Shown here: piece by piece, positions 25,600 through 33,216 of the stretch
How positions within the stretch are numbered: the stretch's first letter is position 1
Layout: each line of letters begins with the position of its first letter
From: Gammaproteobacteria bacterium
Lineage (GTDB): Bacteria > Pseudomonadota > Gammaproteobacteria > Pseudomonadales > Moraxellaceae
DNA length: 33,216 nt
Direction: 5' to 3'
Assembly (NCBI GenBank): GCA_028868515.1
Contig: JAGWUI010000028.1
Span: 1 to 33,216, forward strand
Notes under the pieces: model-generated
What the model saw: the letters and a program-made list of their open reading frames with translations, nothing else
Databases searched by the model: none
What the model was told of the DNA's origin: nothing
Program-made: the position numbers and the translations under genes

Positions 25600-28500
25600 A
25601 CTGCACCCCCTACAACATTTGCCACAACATGACTTCGACGCGAGCCTGCTTTGCCCAGCAACTCATCCACATCCAAAATCAACTGCGGATCGGGTTGCCA
25701 ATGTACAACTCCCGTTTGATTCGACTCGGCATCCATCCCACGTAGATATAAATAAACCGCACCACCGAGATGTTTTTCGATCTGATAATCCGCTTTACGG
25801 ACTTTAAGATAACGGTGTAACGCAACCAGATACAACGTCGCCTGTAGCCAATAACCTGAATGTGTCATGCTGTCTTGCATCGCAGCGACACTGTAATCAG
25901 ACATCGTACTGCCTAAATGATTACTCTTATAATCAGCGACATAGAACTGATCATCATGCTCATACACCAGATCAATAAACCCCTTTAGATAGCGAATCGC
26001 ATGGGTTTTATTAAAATTCGGAACGGGAATATTGTCCTGTGCTAAACGTTGAACAATCGCATCGCCATCAATCCGTTCATTTTGCAAAAATAAATGAAAC
26101 TCCATCTCTCGCACCCGCGCATTAAACTTGAGCGATGCAAGCGTTGCACCACGCGGCAAAGGCGCACCGAGAATATCCTGAAACCACGGCACCAACGTAT
26201 CTGGCTCAATATCTGGAATGCCAAAATTCTTCATTTGTTTGGCGAATGTATTAGTCCATTTCTCTGGATTATTCTCATCGAAACGCGGGTCCATATATTC
26301 CAAAATCTGATGCAAGCAATTACCCGCATTGGCTCCACGCTGAAAAGTGAAACGAACATCGTCAGAGTCAAATGCTCTTAAGCCTTCCCCTTCAAGGGGA
26401 AGGTTTGGTTGGGGATGGTTTTGATTAGAAGTATCAGAGTCATCCTCCAGCAACATCCCCATCCCAGCCTTCCCCTTCGAAGGGGAAGGAGCTATATCTT
26501 CCAAAACAGTTTCTTCTTCAAAAGACTCCTCTTCCCCATACTCAGGCAAATCCACGGCTGCTGCCAACTTCGCAGGTTCCACATCACGCACCAGCGCACT
26601 AAAACTCGTCATACCCCATGATTTAAATTGACGCTGGCTAATATCACGCGTTGCGAGCTGATCCATTTTTGCGTGAGGTGGAGTGTATTTCCATGTAGCA
26701 TCTTGTGCGATTGGATTTTCAATACTGACCAAACTTGGATGTTGATTCGCAAAATCAACCGCACCATTCGGTAACCAATGGTCAAATGAAGGAGACTCCT
26801 GACCTTTGGTCTTGCTCGTCTTCTGGAATTTAAGGAATAAATATTGGCGATACTTCGCACGCGTTAGTGCAACGTATAATAAACGTCGCGATTCCCCTGC
26901 CTCACGTTCATGGTGCTGATCCAGCAATGCCTGATCCGACTCACCAAAACCCAGCGTCCGTTGTTGATTCTCCAGATAAAAAGTCACATCTGGATTTTTT
27001 GTTTTTTTATCTTTCAATCCAACCGCAAAGACAATGGGAAACTCTAGTCCTTTTGAACCATGAATCGTCATCAGTTGCACACCGCTATGACTAGGCAGCG
27101 GACGCTCAACTTCATCACCCCGGTCACTCGGTTTGGCAATCTGACGCAGTAACCAAGCCAGCAAATGATGCGCCCCAACATGACGTTCGCTGTGTCGATG
27201 CAACAGCTCAATCAAATGACGCAAATTGACCAAATGACGCTCACCACTTTGTCCCAACATCGTTTTGTCAGAGCCGCCTTCTCCCGCATCACCCAAAGCC
27301 GCTAATCGCTGCCAAACCTCATACCGTGACGCGATTCTCTGCCATGCGGCGAGAAACCCTGATTTCGCCCAAACTTGTGCGTCAATCGCAAATGCCGCTT
27401 GCTGCTCCGCCAAATCCAATGATTGTTTCTCAAGCGTATCCAATTCCGTCAACGTCTTGCCAATCAACAGCCCCGACAATGCACGCCTGAAATAATCCTC
27501 ACGATAAGGTGATAACATCAATTGCATAATTGCAGCTAAATCATAGGTCAGACTACTTTGAAATACGCTGGTTTTCGACTGTCGCCACACTGGAATATTC
27601 GCCGCCTGTAACTCGCTTTCAACAATGCTCAACTCGCGATGTGAGCCTGCTAATACCGCAATATCTTGCGGAATCACCGCTTGTCCTTCGATATGTAAGC
27701 GCCCAGCTTCACTCACTTTCAGTAGCTCAATAATGCGATATGCCGTTTGTTTTAACTCATCCGTATCTTCTGTCAGTTGCACAAAACGCAGTGGCGTTGG
27801 ATTCTCAAACCCTTCATCAATCAGTGGCGCATGATTGCGAGCAGCAGGGGAAACTTCAGGATAATCGACCCCTTCCCCAAGTTCTTTATTTTCGCTAAAG
27901 AAGGCATTCACCGCCTGAACTAAGGGCACAACAGAACGTTGATTCTGATCTAAGGCATGAATATCTCCAGCGCCATTCACCTGTTCTTTTGCCGACAAAT
28001 AAGTGTGAATATCGCCACCGCGAAACCCATAAATGGCCTGTTTCGGATCACCAACCAAAATCAAGCACGGCGCGTCAGGATCGGTTTTGTTCAATGTATT
28101 CTGTTCAATAGCTTGATGAATTGATTGACGATAAACCAATCGAATGACTTGATCTTGATCGCTATTGGTATCCTGAAACTCATCAACCAATGCAATTGGA
28201 TAACGGTGACGAATCTGCTGCGCTAACGCCTGACCCGATTCACCTTCTAGTGCTTTTGCCAATGAGTGCATCTGCGCAGCAAAAGTCGTTTCATTTAATT
28301 CAGCAAGTAACGCAGGCAAATGCTCACGCACATACACTGAAATATGATGATGTAAATGAAACTGAGCTTGTTTGAGACTATCTAATAACTGACGACGAAT
28401 CTGAATAAAGTCATTCACATACTGCGATTGAGATGATGCTAAATGCACTTGAATCCAATCTAAACCATTGCCATCTTTATTAAAATTAGTCGAGAACTTT

Positions 28501-29432
28501 TGCTCTTCAAAAATACTGAGCAGTTTCATTTCTGGACGTGACTCATCAATGGTCAGCAAATCCTCTAAGGTGATGGTTTGCATCAAGTCTACGAGAGCTG
28601 GAAACGACTCATGATTTTTGGCAAAGATACGACCGCCGTAATAATAAGGCTTTGCGCGTTGCCAGATTTCTAACCAACCCGACCAATCCACATCATGCAT
28701 TTTCGACTGAAAAGACGTCAAAGCATCTGGAGCAAAAGTAAAATGATTGACAGGGGCAATCTCAGCGCTGAGAAAGTTCAGCGTCGTTTTAACAACACCT
28801 TCATGATCCTCAATATCCGTGATCGAATTGGTTAAAACCAACATTTCAATCAAACGCGGATCTTGCTGACTCCGCCACTGCCGCAGCGCATCGTGAATCA
28901 GTTGTTGCTTAAGTTCATCTTCTTGCTCGCTAATCTCTCGCGGCTCGCCTTGCCCTGTATCAAAGGCAAATTCACGTAAGATTTTCTGGCAAAAACTATC
29001 TAAAGTATTAATAAATAATTCATCAAATGTATCTAATGCCAGCTTTAATTGGTCGCAGGCTTCTTTTCTTTTTTCCTTCGACGACAATTTGACTAATAAC
29101 GACAAACCTAAGACGTCATTTGTGTCGGTCGCCCTCATAGTCGCACGAGCAGAATCATCAATCGCTATTTGTAATAATAGCCCCACTTCTTGAATCCGTT
29201 TCCGAATCCGATCTTGTAATTCTGCCGCCGCCGCGCGGGTAAACGTCGTTGCGACAATTTGTCTCGTCTGTAGTTTTCGCTCAACGAGCAAACGCACAAT
29301 CAGTGCGGACAACGCCCACGTTTTCCCCGTACCCGCAGACGCCTCAATCAAATGCATGCCATACAATTCAAGGTCGAGCGCAGGTGTAGTTGGAATTTCA
29401 AATGCTGGTAAAGCCGTCGTATTTGTGGTCAT
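25596..29432 (-). CDS. recB: exodeoxyribonuclease V subunit beta (RecB), with in-frame repeat insertion
   Basis: RecB is the 3'-5' helicase and sole nuclease of RecBCD. Of 1278 residues (E. coli 1180), the helicase part has Walker A ASAGTGKTW (31-39), motif II VDEFQDTN (about 415), GDPKQAIYGFRGGD (about 465), TIHGSKGLEFP (about 792) and YVALTRAKY (about 850). The C-terminal nuclease (about 1040-1270) has HQILEYMDP, FIDLVYE and VADYKSN with the catalytic His, Asp, Asp and Lys, so it looks active. Between them, residues about 981-1017 are translated from a palindromic repeat element (26381-26491; PSPSKGKAGMG and PNLPLEGEG) that keeps the frame. The linker position explains the tolerance. Starts in the recC stop (ATGA overlap) and ends in the recD start. 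Confidence 0.96.
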   Translation of the reverse strand: MTTNTTALPAFEIPTTPALDLELYGMHLIEASAGTGKTWALSALIVRLLVERKLQTRQIVATTFTRAAAAELQDRIRKRIQEVGLLLQIAIDDSARATMRATDTNDVLGLSLLVKLSSKEKRKEACDQLKLALDTFDELFINTLDSFCQKILREFAFDTGQGEPREISEQEDELKQQLIHDALRQWRSQQDPRLIEMLVLTNSITDIEDHEGVVKTTLNFLSAEIAPVNHFTFAPDALTSFQSKMHDVDWSGWLEIWQRAKPYYYGGRIFAKNHESFPALVDLMQTITLEDLLTIDESRPEMKLLSIFEEQKFSTNFNKDGNGLDWIQVHLASSQSQYVNDFIQIRRQLLDSLKQAQFHLHHHISVYVREHLPALLAELNETTFAAQMHSLAKALEGESGQALAQQIRHRYPIALVDEFQDTNSDQDQVIRLVYRQSIHQAIEQNTLNKTDPDAPCLILVGDPKQAIYGFRGGDIHTYLSAKEQVNGAGDIHALDQNQRSVVPLVQAVNAFFSENKELGEGVDYPEVSPAARNHAPLIDEGFENPTPLRFVQLTEDTDELKQTAYRIIELLKVSEAGRLHIEGQAVIPQDIAVLAGSHRELSIVESELQAANIPVWRQSKTSVFQSSLTYDLAAIMQLMLSPYREDYFRRALSGLLIGKTLTELDTLEKQSLDLAEQQAAFAIDAQVWAKSGFLAAWQRIASRYEVWQRLAALGDAGEGGSDKTMLGQSGERHLVNLRHLIELLHRHSERHVGAHHLLAWLLRQIAKPSDRGDEVERPLPSHSGVQLMTIHGSKGLEFPIVFAVGLKDKKTKNPDVTFYLENQQRTLGFGESDQALLDQHHEREAGESRRLLYVALTRAKYRQYLFLKFQKTSKTKGQESPSFDHWLPNGAVDFANQHPSLVSIENPIAQDATWKYTPPHAKMDQLATRDISQRQFKSWGMTSFSALVRDVEPAKLAAAVDLPEYGEEESFEEETVLEDIAPSPSKGKAGMGMLLEDDSDTSNQNHPQPNLPLEGEGLRAFDSDDVRFTFQRGANAGNCLHQILEYMDPRFDENNPEKWTNTFAKQMKNFGIPDIEPDTLVPWFQDILGAPLPRGATLASLKFNARVREMEFHLFLQNERIDGDAIVQRLAQDNIPVPNFNKTHAIRYLKGFIDLVYEHDDQFYVADYKSNHLGSTMSDYSVAAMQDSMTHSGYWLQATLYLVALHRYLKVRKADYQIEKHLGGAVYLYLRGMDAESNQTGVVHWQPDPQLILDVDELLGKAGSRRSHVVANVVGGAV
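26381..26491. repeat. palindromic repeat element inserted in frame in recB
   Basis: Two near-identical palindromes, 26383-26403 (CCTTCCCC-N5-GGGGAAGG) and 26468-26489 (22 bp, perfect), flank an inner inverted repeat built on GGGGATG/CATCCCC (26411-26417 with 26454-26460). The same words occur in the intergenic element at 19151-19276. TCAGAGTCA occurs directly repeated at 26362-26370 and 26434-26442, perhaps a trace of insertion. Confidence 0.8.
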
Positions 29433-32400
29433 TCGGCTTTCTCCTGCACCGCATCATCAACAAAAGTTTGACGCACAATCGGCTCGTACAAAGTTTCAGC
29501 ATACAAATTAAAGAACCGCGCAAATGCCTCAACGACATCTTGGCCTTGCAGCACAAACTGCCAATCGGGATGCAACGCGCACTCTTCATTCTGATTAGGC
29601 GGAATCGGAGAATTAAAATCATTACCCAACCATTTATCGACTAATAATTCAAACGACTTCACCTTGAGTTCACCCGTTTTTTTATCAATCGAAAACGCAT
29701 CAAGCGTCAAACTCGGTGGTAATACAAAGGGCTGCTGTGCTGCGATTTGCCAGACATGCAACCAATCCTGCAAATACTTCACTGCCTCCTCAGCCACAAT
29801 CGGCTTGGCAACGAGAGTCTGTGTGCTATAGACCGTAATCCGCTGACCACGACCCTGCGCCACATCATCTTCCGTCGTCGCGCGCCACACTTGCCAGAGC
29901 AAATGCTCCAACCAAAACCGTACCCGATGGCGACCTTTGCCGCTACTTGCCGACTGACTTAGCCAAGTGGTCGCGGGTTTATCTGTCGGCACACGGATCG
30001 ACAATTGCCAATGCGGAGCATCTTGCTCATTAAATGAATGCGACTGTTGATGTGAATCGGGAATCGTTAATAACCGCTCCGTGATTGGCGTCACCACACC
30101 GCCATATTGCTGCATCCGCTGTTCAATGATGGACTGCTCACGAACACTCTTTTTCCAATACGCCTCGCCTGCCACGCCGACAGGCAAAGCCGCAACCCAT
30201 TGTGTCGACTGCAATGATTTCTGATTTTGTTTAGACAGTTGGAATTGATGACGTAATTGATATTCATCGAGTTTATTGAGCGTTAATGGTTCAAACGGCG
30301 ATAACCCTTCTTCCAAATACAATCGCCCAATCCGCGCCTGCGCCAAAAAATGCCGCGCAGGCTGCATGAGATCTTTAATCCATTGATCCGTCTTCATCAG
30401 ACTTTCAGGTACGGGATAGCGATCTATTTCAGCAGGAGAAATCCATGCAGGTGCAGTCTCGTGATGGTCTTGATTTAAGGCTTGCGCGACTTCAAACCAG
30501 ACGCCTGACGCAGCTTGCGGCTTATTCCCATTAAAGTTTTCACGTTCAAAGGGCAACAATGTATGCCAATGATGAATCGATTGATCCAGCGGAGAAACTA
30601 ATTTTGCAGGGTCATTCACATCAGGTACTTTCGCCAGATGATCACGGAGAAAATCCATGAGCTCTTGCACAGGTGCAGCAGGCAATCGTGGTTGATCATC
30701 CTGCACATCACGCCCGTTATAAAACAGCCAGCACGCTTCCGAAGCCAATAACAACGCATCCAAAAATGCGCCTAAATCATCTTCTGTACGCGCACGATCA
30801 CCAATCACAGGTGGCAACGCCCCCATCAAATCGAAGGTATTTTTTTGTTCACGCTGAGGGAATTTCCCTGTATCCAAATTCAACACGGCAATCAAACGAT
30901 ACGGCAAAGGACGCATTGTACCCAAGCGCGCAAAGGTCACACTACCTGTCGGAATCGAACTTTGCATCGCTTGCGTGAGCGAGGTTTGCAGCTCCTCCAA
31001 CACAAAACGTAATGGCAACTGGATTTCGTGTTGCACCGCATTTTTTTCTATAGGACTTTCTTTTGCCAACTGTTCTTTTGCTACTTGGTCTTTTGCCAAG
31101 AGTGCCGAACTGGCATTTTTTTCCATATCATCCAAGGCTTGAATAATACTGGTCCAGCCGCGCGTATCACGCTCAGATGCAAAGGCTTGTTGTAGCTCAG
31201 TACGCAATATTGTGATCCACTCCGATACACTTCGCTGTACCAGTAATTGCCCACGATGCGCATCAAGCTCATGATAAATCTGTTCCAAAATCGCAATCAG
31301 CTCGAAGTCATCACGCATCAAGGTGGTCATCGGCAAGCAATCGACATACATCGTATCAACAGGCATTGCCATACCGAGAATCAAGCGATCCAGTGCAAAC
31401 CGTAAGGTGAAGCGAACATCAGCATCATGTGATAACAAAGTTCGACTCAGATGCTCACCATCAAAACCGCGTCTAAAACCCGCTTCAACCAGCAACTCAC
31501 CCATGCGCGTCACTTGATCAACGCTTAAGCCATAGCTTTGTTGCACAGGCAACAACGCCAACCAATCGAGCAATGTTTCACATGATAAACGACCAACCAA
31601 TAAGTTAAAACGCCCCGTCAACGCCTGCCACAACGCATCCACTTCAGGCGAAGTCAGACCTGTAATCTCAATAGGCACATGCACTTCACGTACATCATAG
31701 TCTGCGCGCGCGTCATAGGATGAGGTTGATGGAAATACCGCCCGGATCAGCGGGGCAACATCATTCAAATCAGGCACTAATACTAAAATATCACTCGGCT
31801 TGCGACGTTCACCAGTCGAAACCTGAGTACCGAGCCACTGAATGATTTCTTCACGCAAGACTTCCAATTGACGCAACGTAGAATGACAAGCGTGAATCGC
31901 CAATGAATGATCAGCAGGATTAAAATCCCAATTCTTCACATTGGATAAATCTAAAGCATGCTGCTGAATATGCTGCAAGACTGTTGGCTCGTGTTCATAC
32001 GCATTTTGAACAAACGCATCTTGCCAACTTTCTTGGATACCAAGAGCCTGTAAGCCTTGGAAAGACTCTCCTTCGACAAACTCTCCACCCGAAAGTTGAA
32101 CCAACAGCTTAAACACATCACGCGACTGTTTCCCCATGCGCGTCAACAGTGGATGCGTTTCACGCAATTCCACACCGTCAGGCTGCTCACTCTTGCGGCG
32201 TTGCAACCAGCGCGCATCGACCAAATCCGCCCAATATTCTTGTGAGGGGTTGTAATGCAACAATGCCACATCGACATATTGCGCAAGCTGGCGTAGAAAC
32301 ATCAATTCAGCCGGTGGCAGTTGAATCACGGTAAAAATCGTCACGCTGCGCGGCAATTTTTTGACCAGACTAGAATCATTTTTCAGCGCAGACCAGAATC

Positions 32401-33121
32401 GAGAGACTTCAGCTTCACGCTGCTCAAACACGTCTTTAAATAAAGTCTTCCATAACCACGCCTGCCAAATTTGCATATCGGCATAGCGTTCAATCAACCA
32501 CTCAGGTTTGTCTCGACATAAGACTTTCAGATTAAGAAATTCACCACGCCCCCACAGACGCAACCAATCCGCACGATACGTCACATAACCCGCAAAGACC
32601 TGCGCAATCTGTGATGACAACACCCAGATCGTTCGTTTCACTTCTGCATCGTTATCAGCTTGATGAGATTGTTTATGCGTATGATGCTGCTGGCTAACAA
32701 TTTTTTTTAATAAAAATCCCAGCGCATGAATTGCAGCAGTATCTTTTTCTGAAGCTGCTTTTGAACTGTCTTGTGTTGTAAATGCCTGACTGTAGATCTG
32801 CCAGATATAGGCAAAAATCTGCCAACGCATAATCGACGCAGAAAGCGGTGCTTGTGGTACGCCATTGATTAACTTTTGCTCTGCATCACGTTCAGCCAAT
32901 CGCCCATACAAATCCCACTGAAACGCGCCCATAAAGTCAGTCGACACTTGAGCGACAATCCCTTGTGTGCTGGCAAGATGTAACTTCAACCAAACTCCAA
33001 CCCCATGCGATGGAATCAAAATCTGACGCGCCTCAAACACCCCAATCGGATGCTCATCAAAGAACGCCAACATCTCATGAAACAGGCTTTCTATGCGTTG
33101 GCTTTGAATAATCTTAAGCAT
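29429..33121 (-). CDS. recC: exodeoxyribonuclease V subunit gamma (RecC)
   Basis: RecC is the scaffold that splits the DNA and recognises Chi in the RecBCD machine. About 1230 residues, somewhat longer than E. coli (1122). The N-terminus (MLKIIQSQRIESLF, then ILIPSHGVGVWLKLHLA and GIVAQV) aligns in pattern with RecC. The first part has a helicase-like fold without a Walker A, as expected. Middle parts include VPDLNDVAPLIRAVFPS and DVREVHVPI, and the later region has RPLPYRLIAVLNLDTGKFP and TEDDLGAFLDALLLASE, typical RecC blocks. Start chosen at ATG 33121 (GAG 8 nt upstream); an in-frame TTG at 33124 is adjacent. It is the first gene of recC-recB-recD and overlaps recB by ATGA. A candidate promoter lies at 33144-33172. 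Confidence 0.95.
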   Translation of the reverse strand: MLKIIQSQRIESLFHEMLAFFDEHPIGVFEARQILIPSHGVGVWLKLHLASTQGIVAQVSTDFMGAFQWDLYGRLAERDAEQKLINGVPQAPLSASIMRWQIFAYIWQIYSQAFTTQDSSKAASEKDTAAIHALGFLLKKIVSQQHHTHKQSHQADNDAEVKRTIWVLSSQIAQVFAGYVTYRADWLRLWGRGEFLNLKVLCRDKPEWLIERYADMQIWQAWLWKTLFKDVFEQREAEVSRFWSALKNDSSLVKKLPRSVTIFTVIQLPPAELMFLRQLAQYVDVALLHYNPSQEYWADLVDARWLQRRKSEQPDGVELRETHPLLTRMGKQSRDVFKLLVQLSGGEFVEGESFQGLQALGIQESWQDAFVQNAYEHEPTVLQHIQQHALDLSNVKNWDFNPADHSLAIHACHSTLRQLEVLREEIIQWLGTQVSTGERRKPSDILVLVPDLNDVAPLIRAVFPSTSSYDARADYDVREVHVPIEITGLTSPEVDALWQALTGRFNLLVGRLSCETLLDWLALLPVQQSYGLSVDQVTRMGELLVEAGFRRGFDGEHLSRTLLSHDADVRFTLRFALDRLILGMAMPVDTMYVDCLPMTTLMRDDFELIAILEQIYHELDAHRGQLLVQRSVSEWITILRTELQQAFASERDTRGWTSIIQALDDMEKNASSALLAKDQVAKEQLAKESPIEKNAVQHEIQLPLRFVLEELQTSLTQAMQSSIPTGSVTFARLGTMRPLPYRLIAVLNLDTGKFPQREQKNTFDLMGALPPVIGDRARTEDDLGAFLDALLLASEACWLFYNGRDVQDDQPRLPAAPVQELMDFLRDHLAKVPDVNDPAKLVSPLDQSIHHWHTLLPFERENFNGNKPQAASGVWFEVAQALNQDHHETAPAWISPAEIDRYPVPESLMKTDQWIKDLMQPARHFLAQARIGRLYLEEGLSPFEPLTLNKLDEYQLRHQFQLSKQNQKSLQSTQWVAALPVGVAGEAYWKKSVREQSIIEQRMQQYGGVVTPITERLLTIPDSHQQSHSFNEQDAPHWQLSIRVPTDKPATTWLSQSASSGKGRHRVRFWLEHLLWQVWRATTEDDVAQGRGQRITVYSTQTLVAKPIVAEEAVKYLQDWLHVWQIAAQQPFVLPPSLTLDAFSIDKKTGELKVKSFELLVDKWLGNDFNSPIPPNQNEECALHPDWQFVLQGQDVVEAFARFFNLYAETLYEPIVRQTFVDDAVQEKAE

Positions 33122-33143
33122 CAATCAAACTCAATTTTCCATA

Positions 33144-33172
33144 ATTATGGGTTTTAGTCATCCACAGAACAA
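33144..33172 (-). promoter_or_regulatory. candidate promoter of the recC-recB-recD operon
   Basis: Minus-strand TTGTTC (33172-33167) and CATAAT (33149-33144) with an ideal 17-bp spacer, giving a short leader of about 16 nt. Both hexamers are imperfect. No LexA-type box is evident. Confidence 0.4.
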
Positions 33173-33216
33173 AACACCCTACATCTAAACATGTTTTAGC
33201 TATCGTTTCATCCTGA

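Overview
The window is a chromosomal stretch of a gammaproteobacterium. It has moderate to low GC, dense short operons, a complete recC-recB-recD cluster, a hydrolase-dead RelA next to rlmD, dnaJ followed by dapB, and a CysB/sulfate-uptake locus. Together these point to the Moraxellaceae, most likely an Acinetobacter relative; this is inferred from protein character, not from a database search. No tRNA, rRNA, CRISPR array or intact insertion sequence was found.

Layout. 1-6.5 kb holds housekeeping genes: nadC(+), rph(-), a TMEM175-type channel(+), dnaJ(+) behind a clear heat-shock (sigma32-type) promoter, dapB(+), a secreted START-domain protein(+) and ispH(-), most separated by terminator hairpins. 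6.7-10.8 kb has gmk(+) and rpoZ(+), often neighbours in gammaproteobacteria, split here by chrA(-), a Kua/CarF-type lipid desaturase(-) and a divergent XRE regulator(+). 10.9-15.9 kb holds a PAS-GGDEF diguanylate cyclase(-), relA(-) and rlmD(-).

16.3-20.7 kb is a sulfate-import operon: sbp, an RBBP9-type hydrolase, cysT, cysW and cysA. It is damaged. cysW survives only as its first ~38 codons and last ~20 codons around ~115 bp of IS-like sequence, and GC-rich palindromic repeats sit between the genes. Two unrecognised AT-rich genes(-), associated with another palindromic repeat family, separate the operon from cysB(+). 23.9-33.1 kb is recC-recB-recD(-), translationally coupled by ATGA overlaps.

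The most notable observations are: (1) an unannotated small RNA gene on the minus strand between recD and cysB, with nine GGA motifs, GGA in hairpin loops, an intrinsic terminator and a GacA-box-like palindrome upstream, which looks like a CsrB/RsmZ-class CsrA-sequestering RNA; (2) a palindromic repeat element inserted in frame in recB, in the linker between helicase and nuclease domains, adding about 40 residues; (3) the broken cysW; (4) a repeat that supplies the last codons and the stop of an unknown gene; (5) a bacterial Kua/CarF homologue with a palindrome in its leader.
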